Of a stretch of DNA of 64,000 nucleotides, positions 44,003 to 55,303 are shown piece by piece. Numbering within the stretch: position 1 is the first letter of the stretch; each line of letters begins with the position of its first letter. The notes beneath the pieces are model-generated. The model was not told the DNA's origin and made no database searches. It worked only from the letters and a program-made list of their open reading frames with translations. The stretch is from assembly GCF_009711165.2 (NCBI RefSeq), contig NZ_WMID02000007.1, positions 143,518 to 207,517 on the forward strand, in the 5' to 3' direction. Source of the DNA: Flavobacterium sp. MC2016-06 (GTDB taxonomy: Bacteria; Bacteroidota; Bacteroidia; Flavobacteriales; Flavobacteriaceae). A program made the position numbers and the translations under genes.

Positions 44003-44036
44003 AAAAAGCCATTCTTAATTGAGTGGCTTTTTTTAT
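44003..44036 (+). terminator. Terminator of the OmpA-like gene
   Basis: A stem AAAAGCCATT / GAGTGGCTTTT (one mismatch) with a T7 run. The T run merges into the -7 element of pyrF. Confidence 0.7.
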
Positions 44037-44041
44037 TTTTG
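44034..44041 (+). promoter_or_regulatory. -7 promoter element of pyrF
   Basis: TATTTTTG overlaps the T run of the preceding terminator and lies 22 bases before the ATG at 44063. This makes the TTG at 44041 part of a promoter and not a start codon. Confidence 0.55.
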
Positions 44042-44062
44042 CATACTTCTAAAAAAATAAGA

Positions 44063-44884
44063 ATGACAACACAACAACTACACGAACAAATTCTTTTAAA
44101 AAAATCATTTTTATGCGTAGGCTTAGATCCTGATTTATCAAAAATGCCGCAGCATTTATTAGAAAAAGAAGATCCAATTTTCGAATTTAATAAAGCTATA
44201 ATTGATGCTACTCACGATTTAACGGTTGGATATAAACCCAATACCGCTTTTTTTGAAGCGTATGGTTTAAAAGGATGGCTTTCACTTCAAAAAACAATCA
44301 ATTACATCAACGAGAATTATCCAGATATTTTTACCATTGCAGATGCAAAACGCGGTGATATCGGAAATACTTCGAGCATGTATGCAAAAGCTTTTTTTGA
44401 AGATTTAAATTTTGATAGTGTAACCGTTGCACCTTATATGGGAAAAGATTCTGTAGAGCCTTTTCTCGCTTTTGAAAATAAACATACCATTATGTTAGCC
44501 TTAACTTCAAACGAAGGCGCTTTTGATTTTCAGACGTTGACTACAAACGGAAAAGAATTATACAAACAAGTTTTAGAAACTTCTAAAACATGGAAAAATA
44601 GCGAAAACCTAATGTATGTTGTTGGCGCGACAAAAGCGGAATACTTTGCAGACATTAGAAAAATTGTTCCAGACAGCTTTTTATTAGTTCCAGGAATTGG
44701 CGCTCAAGGCGGCAGTTTATCTGAAGTTTGTAAATACGGAATGAACGATAAAATTGGTCTTTTAGTAAATTCTGCAAGAGCGATAATCTACGCTTCAAAA
44801 GGAACCGATTTTGCCGAAAAAGCAAGAGAAGAGGCACTTTTAGTTCAGAAAGAAATGGAATCAATTATTGATTCAAGGGCTTAG
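44063..44884 (+). CDS. pyrF: Orotidine 5'-phosphate decarboxylase
   Basis: A 273-residue cytoplasmic enzyme that makes UMP from OMP. The ATG at 44063 is preferred over an in-frame TTG at 44039 that sits in a promoter. The substrate-binding motif [19 protein letters not shown] near residue 90-108 holds the catalytic Asp-Lys-Asp set (Asp92, Lys94 and the later Asp97). [14 protein letters not shown] near the N-terminus and [16 protein letters not shown] near the C-terminus are the phosphate-binding signals of the longer (type 2) pyrF. Length fits. No other pyr genes are adjacent. Confidence 0.96.
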   Translation: MTTQQLHEQILLKKSFLCVGLDPDLSKMPQHLLEKEDPIFEFNKAIIDATHDLTVGYKPNTAFFEAYGLKGWLSLQKTINYINENYPDIFTIADAKRGDIGNTSSMYAKAFFEDLNFDSVTVAPYMGKDSVEPFLAFENKHTIMLALTSNEGAFDFQTLTTNGKELYKQVLETSKTWKNSENLMYVVGATKAEYFADIRKIVPDSFLLVPGIGAQGGSLSEVCKYGMNDKIGLLVNSARAIIYASKGTDFAEKAREEALLVQKEMESIIDSRA

Positions 44885-44896
44885 GTTTATTTATTC

Positions 44897-44962
44897 GCCA
44901 CGAATTACACTAATTTCCACTAATTAAAATATAAATTCGTGCTAATTTGTGTAATTCGTGGC
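44897..44962. repeat. Dispersed repeat family E, short form
   Basis: 14-base arms GCCACGAATTACAC and its complement (44949-44962) around a 38-base AT-rich core with ATTCGTGCTAAT. The same arms bound the region 14456-14665. Confidence 0.65.
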
Positions 44963-44995
44963 AAAAAAACTTAAAACAAAGAAAACCTAAAAAGC

Positions 44996-45058
44996 AAGGC
45001 AATCCTTCGCTCAGGATGACAATCATTTTTCTGTCAGGCTGAGCGAAGTCGAAGCCTC
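44996..45058. repeat. Palindromic repeat family D
   Basis: Left AGGCAATCCTTCGCTCAGGA, right CAGGCTGAGCGAAGTCGAAG, imperfectly complementary, with TGACA / TGTCA ends like families A and C. A related half arm is embedded in the icmF reading frame (58640). Confidence 0.6.
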
Positions 45059-45104
45059 AATCAAGGAACCAGAAACTTGAAACAAAGAAAACCTGAAACA
45101 AAAA

Positions 45105-45905
45105 ATGAAACAATTCTCAGACCAGCTTGGCACTTTACATTCTTTTGAAACAGCTCCAAAACGTATTATTTCGTTAGTTCCTTCTCAAACCGAATTATTA
45201 TACGATTTAGGTTTAGAAGAAAAAATCATCGGAATAACCAAGTTTTGTGTGCATCCGTATCATTTAAAGTCTACAAAGAAAATGGTTGGCGGCACTAAAA
45301 AGATTCATTTTGAGAAAATAAAACTATTACAGCCCGATATTATTATTTGTAATGAAGAAGAAAACACGGCAGAAATTGTAGAGCAGTTAAGTAAAATTTG
45401 TCCGGTTTGGGTAACAAATATTGTTACTATTGAAGATAATTTTCAGATGATTTCAGATTTCGGTCAAATCTTCAATTGTAGAACAGAAGCTCGAAAATGG
45501 AACGATAAATTGGCATTCGCCTTGAGCGATTTCAAAAAGTACATTGAAGAGATTGAAGTTCAAAAAGCAGCCTATTTTATTTGGAAAAATCCTTATATGG
45601 TTGCAGGAAATGATACGTATATCAATGAATTATTAAAACTGAATCATTTTACAAATATTTACGAAGACAAAGGACGTTATCCTGAAATTGAACTTAAAAA
45701 AATGCGCTTGGAAGGCGATCCAGATTTGGTTCTTCTTTCCTCAGAACCATATCCTTTTAAGGAAGAAGATGCTTTTGAAATCGGACGCTTTACGCATCAT
45801 GCTAAAACTGTTTTTGTAGACGGCGAAATGTTTTCTTGGCACGGAAGCCGATTATTAAAGGCTTTTGCATACTTTAAATTGCTTCACGAACGTTTGAAAA
45901 ATTAG
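45105..45905 (+). CDS. Helical-backbone metal receptor, BtuF-like
   Basis: A 266-residue protein of the periplasmic-binding-protein 2 fold (PF01497-like): ISLVPSQTELLYDLGLEEKIIGITKFCVHP, then KMVGGTKKIHFEKIKLLQPDIIICNEEENTAEIVEQL. The long central helix linking both lobes marks the metal-receptor class used by cobalamin and siderophore ABC importers. It lacks an obvious signal peptide, which is common for this flavobacterial branch; the Cys in TKFCVHP is interior. No ABC permease or ATPase is nearby. B12-related or metal-related role is inferred from family only. Confidence 0.75.
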   Translation: MKQFSDQLGTLHSFETAPKRIISLVPSQTELLYDLGLEEKIIGITKFCVHPYHLKSTKKMVGGTKKIHFEKIKLLQPDIIICNEEENTAEIVEQLSKICPVWVTNIVTIEDNFQMISDFGQIFNCRTEARKWNDKLAFALSDFKKYIEEIEVQKAAYFIWKNPYMVAGNDTYINELLKLNHFTNIYEDKGRYPEIELKKMRLEGDPDLVLLSSEPYPFKEEDAFEIGRFTHHAKTVFVDGEMFSWHGSRLLKAFAYFKLLHERLKN

Positions 45906-46822
45906 TTAAACGAACTTCTAAACTCTAAAGGCGAAACATTAGTTTTACTCTTAAATAATTTATTGAAAGACTGCGGATATTCAAAACCTAATTGATACGC
46001 CATTTCGCTCACACTAAGCGAAGTCGTAGTAAGCAGCTCTTTTGCTTTTTCGATAATTTTATTGTGAATGTGATACTGTGTGCTTTGCCCTGTTAACGAA
46101 CGCAGCATATCACTTAGATAATTAGGAGAAACATTCAATTGTTCCGAAAGATAAGCAACAGTTGGTAACCCGAACTGCTGTACTTTATCACTTTCAAAAT
46201 AATCGGACAAGAGTGTTTCTAATTTTGCTAGAAGCGTGTTATTGGCACTTTTTCTAGTCAGAAATTGTCGGTTGTAAAAACGGTTGCAATAATTAAGGAG
46301 TAATTCGATATGCGAAATCATTACATCTTGGCTAAACGCATCAATAGAGGAAAGATATTCCTGCTCGATGTTCTGCATAATTCCAGTAATCATAATTTCT
46401 TCCTTTTCAGAAAGATGTAATGCTTCATGAACGGCATAAGAAAAAAAGGTAAAGTCTTTTATATTTTTCGCTAAAGCGTAACTCTGAATAAAATCAGGAT
46501 GAATTACCAGCATCGAACCATTTACAAGAGTGTCTTCATCAACTTCTGTCGAGATAATTTGTCCGGGCGACATAAAAGTCATTACACCTTCATCAAAATC
46601 ATAATAATGCTGCCCGTATTTCATTTTTCCTTTAAAATTTCTTTTGATAGAAACCGTATAGAAATCATAAATTACAGTCTTTAAGTTATCACTAAAACTA
46701 CAGCTTATGTTACTCAAATTTACAAAACTTACCAAAGGATGATCTGGTTTTGGAATTTTAAGTAATTCGTGCATTTCTGAAATAGAATGTATAGTATGCG
46801 GCGGATGAACTTCTTTTTTCAT
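45902..46822 (-). CDS. AraC-family transcriptional regulator
   Basis: A 306-residue protein with an N-terminal cupin-like effector domain (KGKMKYGQHYYDFDEGVMTFMSPGQII) and a C-terminal AraC double helix-turn-helix (residues about 205-300; LPTVAYLSEQLNVSPNYLSDMLR and LSVSEMAYQLGFEYPQSFNKLFKSKTNVSPLEFR). This branch typically binds a small ligand and controls an adjacent oxidoreductase. It ends tail-to-tail with the preceding gene (4-base overlap) and lies 67 bases from the aldo/keto reductase, its probable target. Confidence 0.9.
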   Translation of the reverse strand: MKKEVHPPHTIHSISEMHELLKIPKPDHPLVSFVNLSNISCSFSDNLKTVIYDFYTVSIKRNFKGKMKYGQHYYDFDEGVMTFMSPGQIISTEVDEDTLVNGSMLVIHPDFIQSYALAKNIKDFTFFSYAVHEALHLSEKEEIMITGIMQNIEQEYLSSIDAFSQDVMISHIELLLNYCNRFYNRQFLTRKSANNTLLAKLETLLSDYFESDKVQQFGLPTVAYLSEQLNVSPNYLSDMLRSLTGQSTQYHIHNKIIEKAKELLTTTSLSVSEMAYQLGFEYPQSFNKLFKSKTNVSPLEFRSSFN

Positions 46823-46835
46823 AACTAAAATTTAA

Positions 46836-46876
46836 AAGAGGAAAAGCTACCGTAAAGATAACTTTTCCTTTAGATT
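46836..46876. terminator. Hairpin after the aldo/keto reductase gene
   Basis: A stem AGGAAAAG / CTTTTCCTT with a 15-base loop, directly past the reductase stop at 46890 and before the AraC gene. Confidence 0.55.
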
Positions 46877-46889
46877 TTATTCTTGACTT

Positions 46890-47900
46890 TTATTGATTAA
46901 CAGCTTTCATTCCAGATTCGTCGTAACGGTTTCCGGTAATGGTTCCAACAGGAATAATGCGTTCTAATCGGTTTAATTCTTCTGAAGTTAAAACCAGTTG
47001 TGCAGCAGCTATATTTTCTTCTACATATTTTACACGTTTTGTTCCCGGAATTGCCAAGAAACCTTTTGAAGTAATCCAAGCCAATGCCAATTGCGAAGCC
47101 GTGATTTTTCTTTCGTCAGCAATCACTTTAATTTCGTTTAAAAGTTCGATGTTTTTATAAAACTGCTCGCCCTGAAAACGCGGAATTGATCTTCTAAAAT
47201 CATTTTCGGCAAAATCATCAGGATGTTGAATTTCTCCAGAAATAAAACCTCTTCCTAGTGGAGAATAAGCTACGAAACCAATATTTAATTCTTCTAAAGT
47301 TTTAATAATTCCGTCTTCCTCAGCACTTCTTTCAAAAAGAGAATATTCGGTTTGTATGGCTGTTAAAGGATGAACGTTATGTGCTTTTCTAATCGTTTCA
47401 GACGAAACCTCAGATAAACCAATATAACCCACTTTCCCTTCTTTTACCAAATCTGCCATTGCGCCAACCGTTTCTTCAATTGGAGTATTCGGATCAAGTC
47501 TGTGTAAGTAATACAAATCGATATAATCTGTGCCTAAATTTTTAAGAGAACGCTCAACCGCTTTCTTTACATAATCCTTTTTACCATTAAAATTCCAAGT
47601 AAGCTGTTCGTTATCGTCAATTTCATAACCAAATTTAGTAGCAATACTATATTGGTCTCTGTTTCCTTTTATGGCTTTTGCAATTAGTCTTTCGTTCAAT
47701 AAAGGACCATACAAATCTGCCGAGTCTAAAAAATTACCGCCCAATTCCAGCGATCTGTGTATAGTTCTTATAGATTCAGCTTCATCAGCTTTACCATAAA
47801 CATCGTTTCCAGCAATCTGACTCATTCCCATGCAGCCTAAACCAACGTTAGGAACAATAAGACCTTGATTCCCTAATTTTATTTTCTTGATTGTATTCAT
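46890..47900 (-). CDS. Aldo/keto reductase
   Basis: A 336-residue TIM-barrel oxidoreductase that uses NADPH to reduce carbonyl compounds. The catalytic tetrad is Asp59 (NFLDSADLYG), Tyr64, Lys89 (SIATKFGYE) and His133 (YYLHRLDP). The cofactor site is the SGEIQ... / GTKRVKYVEENIAA region near the C-terminus. Length and the LGCMGMSQIAGNDVYG N-terminus match the YajO/YdhF-like aldo/keto reductase 4/5 group. It shares the strand with the AraC regulator downstream, a frequent pairing. Confidence 0.93.
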   Translation of the reverse strand: MNTIKKIKLGNQGLIVPNVGLGCMGMSQIAGNDVYGKADEAESIRTIHRSLELGGNFLDSADLYGPLLNERLIAKAIKGNRDQYSIATKFGYEIDDNEQLTWNFNGKKDYVKKAVERSLKNLGTDYIDLYYLHRLDPNTPIEETVGAMADLVKEGKVGYIGLSEVSSETIRKAHNVHPLTAIQTEYSLFERSAEEDGIIKTLEELNIGFVAYSPLGRGFISGEIQHPDDFAENDFRRSIPRFQGEQFYKNIELLNEIKVIADERKITASQLALAWITSKGFLAIPGTKRVKYVEENIAAAQLVLTSEELNRLERIIPVGTITGNRYDESGMKAVNQ

Positions 47901-48109
47901 GATTATAGTTTAAATTTTAGATTAAAAATTGATAAGACAAAGATCTGTTACTATTACGTTTTTAGAGTAGCCCAATCACTTGTAGTTGTATCCAAAATGA
48001 AGAAATGGTTAAAAAATGCTGGAATAATGTAATTATATATAAGGTATAATTTTGAATTGAATTTTGAGAATTCGGCGTTTTGAGATATGAATTTTATCAA
48101 AAGTATATA

Positions 48110-48147
48110 AAAAAAGAATGCCGGCATCTCGAAGACGCCGGCATCAT
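48110..48147 (-). terminator. Orphan terminator on the minus strand
   Basis: A strong stem (ATGCCGGC / GCCGGCAT around a CTCGAAGA loop) followed on the minus strand by a T-rich stretch. No gene ends just upstream of it on that strand; the nearest minus-strand sequence is the 48150-48300 non-coding stretch. It may end a short unannotated RNA. Confidence 0.6.
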
Positions 48148-48368
48148 TTAACTAACCAAAACCAAAATAATAAATAACCAGTTTATTACACTACAAAGAT
48201 CAGGTATATATGAATCTTATGCTGTTAAGGTTTTGTTATTACTTTGTTGGACATAAGTTAAGATTTTTTAATACTGCTTTCTGAGCTTTCTGCAGCATTA
48301 AATAGCTTTTGGTTATTAAAATATAATAACAATCAATTTTGTTTATTAATATCCTAAGGATAAGTTTG

Positions 48369-48376
48369 TATATTTG
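48369..48376 (+). promoter_or_regulatory. -7 promoter element of katG
   Basis: TATATTTG lies 93 bases before the katG ATG, leaving a long leader. The wider gap 47901-48468 holds otherwise nothing but the orphan terminator. Confidence 0.5.
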
Positions 48377-48444
48377 ATAAAACATTAAATATCAGTGATA
48401 TGTGGTTTTGTGAAAAAATTACCATTCATCAGAAAATCAAGTAA

Positions 48445-50676
<2,232 letters not shown>

Positions 50677-50699
50677 ATTAAACCAATTATAAATCAAAA

Positions 50700-50740
50700 T
50701 AAAACCCGACAGGTTCAAAAACCTGTCGGGTTTGTTATTT
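50700..50740. terminator. Intrinsic terminator of katG
   Basis: A 13-base stem (AAACCCGACAGGT / ACCTGTCGGGTTT) with a 6-base loop and a T run. Nearly the same sequence as the terminator at 778. Confidence 0.85.
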
Positions 50741-50875
50741 TATAATTTAAAGAAAGTTCAAAGTAATTATTTCAAGAGAATGGAAAATCATCATAAAATC
50801 CGCTCAATCTGCCAAATCTGCGTGAAAAAAAACTTTGCGAACCTTGCGTAATTCTTAGTGTACTTTGCGTTTAAA

Positions 50876-51730
50876 CTAAGAAAAAACCACAGTCTTATTG
50901 CTATAAACCATTGTTTTACGTTCTGCATGAAGTTTTATAGCGCGAGCCAGAACAATACGTTCTAAGTCACGACCTTTCATAATAAAATCTTCTATAGAGT
51001 GAATGTGCGAGACTCTCGCAATATCCTGTTCGATAATCGGCCCCTCATCCAATTCTTCGGTAACATAATGACTTGTAGCACCAATAATTTTTACACCGCG
51101 TTTAAAAGCCGAATGATACGGTTTTGCACCTGGAAAAGCAGGTAGAAACGAATGATGAATATTAATGATTTTATTCTCGTAAAGTGAAATCAATTTTGGC
51201 GTAACAATCTGCATATAACGCGCCAAAACAATAAAATTGATATGATATCTGTTCAGCAGTTCAATTTGTTTAGCTTCACCTTCTTCTTTATTATCTTTTG
51301 TAAACGGAACACAATGAAACGGAATATCAAAACGTTCTGCAATAGATCGTAAATCATTATGATTACTAATAATTACAGGAATCTCAACATTTAATTCTCC
51401 AGCACTGTAGCGTCCCAAAATATCAAACAAACAGTGATCGTATTTAGAGACAAACAAAGCCATTTTTGGTTTCTGTTCCTGATTGTACAAATCCCAAGAC
51501 ATCTTAAAATCAGTCGCGATTGTTTGATCAAACTGTTCTTTTATAGTTTCAATACTGCTATTCTGATTCGTAAATTCGCATTCCAGGCGCATAAAAAAAA
51601 CATTCTGCTCTACATCAACATGCTGGTCGATATAAGTAATATTTCCTTCTACTTTGGCAATAAAAGTGGTTACTGCAGCGATAATTCCTTTTTGGTCTTT
51701 ACAGTGAATCAGAATGGTAATTTTTTGCAT
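50876..51730 (-). CDS. purU: Formyltetrahydrofolate deformylase
   Basis: A 284-residue cytoplasmic enzyme that releases formate from 10-formyl-tetrahydrofolate, feeding PurT or balancing one-carbon pools. Residues 1-80 are an ACT domain (MQKITILIHCKDQKGIIAAVTTF). The formyltransferase domain follows, with the catalytic Asn-His-Asp set (NIHHSFLPAFPG and LDEGPIIEQD near residue 245). Length (280-290) fits PurU. It stands alone on its strand, next to the DUF4197 gene. Confidence 0.95.
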   Translation of the reverse strand: MQKITILIHCKDQKGIIAAVTTFIAKVEGNITYIDQHVDVEQNVFFMRLECEFTNQNSSIETIKEQFDQTIATDFKMSWDLYNQEQKPKMALFVSKYDHCLFDILGRYSAGELNVEIPVIISNHNDLRSIAERFDIPFHCVPFTKDNKEEGEAKQIELLNRYHINFIVLARYMQIVTPKLISLYENKIINIHHSFLPAFPGAKPYHSAFKRGVKIIGATSHYVTEELDEGPIIEQDIARVSHIHSIEDFIMKGRDLERIVLARAIKLHAERKTMVYSNKTVVFS

Positions 51731-51814
51731 TTTTTGGTGATTTTTTGGTTTAAATTTAACTGCAAGGTTCGCAATCCCGACAGTTATCTGAATTACGAAC
51801 CTTGTAGTAAAAAA

Positions 51815-52531
51815 TTATTTTCCGTCCTGCATAGCAAAAACTTTTTGCAGCAAAGGACTTGTTCTCGCACTAATATTAGTACGGATATCTTTTTCTTCCA
51901 CAGCAATCATTTTAAAAACACCAACAAGAGCTTGATTCGTTGTATAATCAGTCAAATCAGGATTTACTTTTTTTACTAATGGAATTGAGTTGTATTTTGT
52001 AATGATATTTTTCCAAACTACATCTGCACCAACTTTCTCGAAAGAACTTTTAATCACAGGATTAAACTTTCCGTATAAAGCCGTTGTAGTAGTTCCTTGT
52101 AAATAGCTTGTAGCAGCGCTGTCATTTCCTAACAAAATATTTTTAGCATCTGTAAACGACATATTTTTTACTGCCGAAACAAAAATAGGAGTCGCTTCTT
52201 TTACTGCATCTTCAGCAGCGCGATTCAAAACTTTAATACCTTCATCAGCAAGAGATCCAAGACCGATTTTACGTAAAGTAGCATCTACTTTTTGTAATTC
52301 TTCCGGCATAAGAATTTTTACAGCTTCATTTTTATAAAAACCATCAACTGCAGTCAATTTACTTACTTGTTCTGTAATTCCTTTGTTTAAAGCTTCTTTT
52401 AACCCAGAAGCAATATCAACACTGCCAGTAGGAAGTTGTGACGCTAATTGAGGTAATTGATTTAATGTTTGTTGTACCTGAGCGCAAGAAGTAAGAGAAA
52501 ATGCAAGAGCTAAAATTATAATCTTTTTCAT
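51815..52531 (-). CDS. DUF4197-family lipoprotein
   Basis: A 238-residue lipoprotein (MKKIIILALAFSLTSCAQVQ; Cys17 in the lipobox) made of amphipathic helices: GLKEALNKGITEQVSKLTA, EAVKILMPEELQKVDATLRKIGLG and repeated KNMSFTDAKNILLGNDSAATSYL. This is the DUF4197 family, exported helical proteins of unknown function in Bacteroidota and Proteobacteria. Length and motif order match. A weak hairpin (51762-51805) ends the gene. Confidence 0.8.
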   Translation of the reverse strand: MKKIIILALAFSLTSCAQVQQTLNQLPQLASQLPTGSVDIASGLKEALNKGITEQVSKLTAVDGFYKNEAVKILMPEELQKVDATLRKIGLGSLADEGIKVLNRAAEDAVKEATPIFVSAVKNMSFTDAKNILLGNDSAATSYLQGTTTTALYGKFNPVIKSSFEKVGADVVWKNIITKYNSIPLVKKVNPDLTDYTTNQALVGVFKMIAVEEKDIRTNISARTSPLLQKVFAMQDGK

Positions 52532-52753
52532 TTATTGGGGGTTTAAGTTTCAAAAATACTACTTATTCAAAAACAAAGCCAAAATTTTATTTCAAGAGCA
52601 GAAAGATTTTGTTTCATAATTAACAATAGTTCTGTTGTTCGTTTCAATGTTTTGCTTTTTGAAAGCCGAAGTCAAAAAATCTGCTGCGATTTAGATTAAA
52701 TTGGGCTTTATTTGTTTATTAAAAAATGGGGATTTTTTAGAATAAATTTAAGG

Positions 52754-53314
52754 TCAAGGCCAGTACATTTTGTCTTGGTACTGCCAATACGTTTTACTAG
52801 AAATATAAGTGGGCTGTAATTCTATTATTGGAAGATTATAAACATCAAATAATTGTACTTGAATGATTTTTTCTCTACTGTCATCTTTCATTTCGATGTT
52901 TCCTTCGGCAGCGTCAATTAATTTTTGTTTCTTTAAATATTCCTCTTTCTTTAAGATTATAAACTGTGTCACGGCTTCATTTTTAGATTCCCTTTCGCCT
53001 GCTAAATTTCCATTGGCATCAAAAGTTGCTATTTTTTGCAGATAATTATTTTCATATAAAAACAATTGAAAAGCAATTTGACCGTGCAGAGTTTGAAGTT
53101 TTCCCTTATCTACACGAAAACGCAGGATTTGTTTTTTAGCATTTACAAATTCTATAGAACCAGTTCCTTGGGCATCAATGTTTTTATATAATACTCTAGC
53201 GGGTTTAGAAAATTGAACAATTCTATTGGTATACCCCTGATAATTATTGCCAGATTGTGCACATGAAAAGACACACTGAAAAAGTGCTGCTAATAAAAAG
53301 AAAAAGTTTTTCAT
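52754..53314 (-). CDS. Secreted protein of unknown function
   Basis: A 186-residue exported protein: signal MKNFFFLLAALFQCVFSCA before QSGNNYQG. The rest is beta-rich, with NRIVQFSKPARVLYKNIDAQGTGSIEFVNAKKQILRF and QLFLYENNYLQKIATFDANGN, patterns resembling repeated outer-membrane-antigen-like strands. No family is recognised. Transcribed alone on the minus strand, upstream of the Coa1-like gene. Confidence 0.6.
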   Translation of the reverse strand: MKNFFFLLAALFQCVFSCAQSGNNYQGYTNRIVQFSKPARVLYKNIDAQGTGSIEFVNAKKQILRFRVDKGKLQTLHGQIAFQLFLYENNYLQKIATFDANGNLAGERESKNEAVTQFIILKKEEYLKKQKLIDAAEGNIEMKDDSREKIIQVQLFDVYNLPIIELQPTYISSKTYWQYQDKMYWP

Positions 53315-53344
53315 TTAAAATATAGTTTAGCCAAACCAACTTGT

Positions 53345-53764
53345 TTATTTCTTCAGTAAATCAATTTCTTCATCGGTTGCATTGATATAAACAGATAATT
53401 CATCAAATTTCCATTTTACTTTTTTGTGAGCAACAACAAACAAAATTCCAGTTCCTTTAGATCCTTTTATAGGAATCTCTATATTACAGTTTCCAGTATT
53501 ATCACTTACATTCATACTACCAGAAATCATTCCGTCTTTTTCAAGTGTTGTTCCTAGTTTTTCCGTTACTTGTTTATTATGCTGTGCTGCATTCATAGCT
53601 TCTTTATAAGCATCTGAGTTTTTCATCATTGATGAAACACCAAGTATAATAACGCTTACAAATAGTACAATTATAGCAATAATACTTAAACATCCTGTGG
53701 GTACAAACCATTTCCAGTTTTTATCCCACCAGCTTTTTTTAGGCTGGTAATAATCGTCTTGCAT
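53345..53764 (-). CDS. Coa1-family cytochrome oxidase assembly-like protein
   Basis: A 139-residue single-pass membrane protein: a Trp-rich N-terminus (SWWDKNWKWFVPTGCL), one hydrophobic helix (residues about 22-45) and a soluble C-terminal domain. The helix followed by the SMMKNSDAYKEAMNAAQ and SGSMNVSDNTGNCNIEIPI segments matches the COA1 family, an assembly factor of the respiratory cytochrome oxidase. Bacterial members are annotated as oxidase assembly proteins, but their role is not established. Family-based. Confidence 0.7.
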   Translation of the reverse strand: MQDDYYQPKKSWWDKNWKWFVPTGCLSIIAIIVLFVSVIILGVSSMMKNSDAYKEAMNAAQHNKQVTEKLGTTLEKDGMISGSMNVSDNTGNCNIEIPIKGSKGTGILFVVAHKKVKWKFDELSVYINATDEEIDLLKK

Positions 53765-53867
53765 AAAAAAATATTTGAATGCAATATAATATTAAAATTA
53801 CTAGATTGATCCAAATTTAGCTTCTCACTTTCAAATATAAATCACTGACTTTTTTAAAATAATTTTA

Positions 53868-54230
53868 TCAAGCTAAATCCCATTTCAAATAGTGAATATC
53901 TGGATTGTATACAGGATTATTATCGCATAATTCAGCAAGAACATTCAGCGTGACATCTTTTCCTCCAGTTATATCATAAAATAAAGATTTTAAAGTATAA
54001 ATAGGTTTCCAAGGTAAAGCTAACCAGCTAATACTTAAATTTAAGAATAAAAAGTATAAAGAATATTTAAAACTGCTTTCTTCAGGTCTTATAAAATAAG
54101 TGTTTGAAGCTTTTTTTAATGTTTTTGGAAATACAGAAGCAATGTAAGGAAAGGAGATAAATTTTCCACCTTGTAATACTAATTGCTTAATTTCAAAAAG
54201 GGTTAGACCTTCAATATTTAATATTTTCAT
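53868..54230 (-). CDS. Tandem paralogue 1 of a 120-residue family
   Basis: A 120-residue protein that is the first of three tandem paralogues sharing the frame (M)KxxNIEGLTLFEIxQLxxQGGKF, an IRPGExSFKY turn, a hydrophobic segment and YLKWxLA at the end. No known family is recognised. Tandem copies with drifting sequence (about half the residues identical) suggest repeated duplication under diversifying selection. The Ala/Leu-rich middle hints at membrane contact. Function unknown. Confidence 0.6.
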   Translation of the reverse strand: MKILNIEGLTLFEIKQLVLQGGKFISFPYIASVFPKTLKKASNTYFIRPEESSFKYSLYFLFLNLSISWLALPWKPIYTLKSLFYDITGGKDVTLNVLAELCDNNPVYNPDIHYLKWDLA

Positions 54231-54346
54231 AATAGATTGAATTTTGGAATAATTAGAGTGGTATTAATTATGCTGCAAAATTCCAAATTTTGAATAGTTC
54301 CTTAAATGAAATAATTTAATTACAGCCCAACGAGTGAAAGTTAAAT

Positions 54347-54688
54347 TTATATGTATTCTAAGCAGTACAAATTAGGATTGTATACTGGATTTATTTGATG
54401 TAAATCTGCTAATATGTTTTCGGTATTATCCTTACCGCCAATAGCTAAATAAAATAGAGATTTTGTAACGTAACCTGGTCTTAAAGGTAATAAACGCCAG
54501 CTGGTTAGTAAATTAGAGAAAAAATGTTTTAATGCGTATTTGAATGTTTTTTCTCCGGGGCGAATAAAATAAACAGTTGAACTTTTGCACTTGCTGACTA
54601 ATTTTGGAAACGTTATAAATTTTCCGCCTTGTTGAATCAATTGGTTTATTTCAAAAAGTGTTAAGCCTTCAATATTCTTTGTTTTCAT
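54347..54688 (-). CDS. Tandem paralogue 2 of a 120-residue family
   Basis: A 113-residue protein, second of the three tandem copies. It keeps the opening (MKTKNIEGLTLFEINQLIQQ), the FIRPGEKTFKY turn and a basic segment (RLLPLRPGYVTKSLFY), but the C-terminus is shorter and differs (VYNPNLYCLEYI). It is the most diverged of the three. Same strand, 116 bases from its neighbours. Confidence 0.6.
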   Translation of the reverse strand: MKTKNIEGLTLFEINQLIQQGGKFITFPKLVSKCKSSTVYFIRPGEKTFKYALKHFFSNLLTSWRLLPLRPGYVTKSLFYLAIGGKDNTENILADLHQINPVYNPNLYCLEYI

Positions 54689-54745
54689 GATAAATTAATT
54701 TTGTGGTATTATTAAATGCAGTATATGTTTTTGTAAAAATGGGCT

Positions 54746-55111
54746 TTACCAAGTCAATTCCCATTTTAGATAATGAATGTTTGGACTGTAAACAGGATTG
54801 TTGTTGTATAATTCGGCAAGAACTGTTAGAGTAACATCTTTGCCTCCAATAATATGATAAAATAAAGCTTTAATAGTATAAAGTGGTTTCAACGGAAGTC
54901 CCCACCAGCCAGCTCTTAAATTCAATATTAAAAAACGCATCGAATATTTAAAACTGCTTTCTCCAGGTCGTACAAAATACGTGTTTGAAGTTCTATTAAA
55001 TTTTTTTGGAAATGCAGATGCAGTATAAGAAAAAGAGACAAATTTTCCGCCTTGCAGTATTAATTGTTTAATCTCAAAAAGGGTCAATCCTTCGATGTTT
55101 AGTATTTTCAT
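54746..55111 (-). CDS. Tandem paralogue 3 of a 120-residue family
   Basis: A 121-residue protein, the first transcribed of the three copies. The start is placed at the ATG at 55111, where it aligns with the other two copies (MKILNIEGLTLFEIKQL); an earlier in-frame ATG at 55177 would add a 22-residue extension with no counterpart. It keeps the YFVRPGESSFKY turn and the MRFLILNLRAGWW segment. Same family as the two genes downstream. Confidence 0.6.
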   Translation of the reverse strand: MKILNIEGLTLFEIKQLILQGGKFVSFSYTASAFPKKFNRTSNTYFVRPGESSFKYSMRFLILNLRAGWWGLPLKPLYTIKALFYHIIGGKDVTLTVLAELYNNNPVYSPNIHYLKWELTW

Positions 55112-55238
55112 GATAAATGATATTTTGGAAATAATTATAGTGGTAAAATTATATCGCAAAATTAGGACGCTGGTCATTAAGTTTTTACCTCTAAAAGGTT
55201 TTTTACCAATAAGTTAAGGTTTTGTTTTTTGAAATAAA

Positions 55239-55278
55239 AAAAGAGGATTATCCAAAATTTTGGATAATCCTCTTAATT
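55239..55278. terminator. Terminator after the L,D-transpeptidase gene
   Basis: A perfect 34-base palindrome (AAGAGGATTATCCAAAA and its complement, no loop) ending in T/A runs. Confidence 0.85.
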
Positions 55279-55303
55279 ATTTTTTAAATAAAAACGCTAT
55301 TTT

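Noticed and set aside
44039..44062. An in-frame TTG start for pyrF
   Set aside because: It lies inside the promoter and terminator area; the ATG at 44063 matches the family's usual N-terminus and has the expected spacing.
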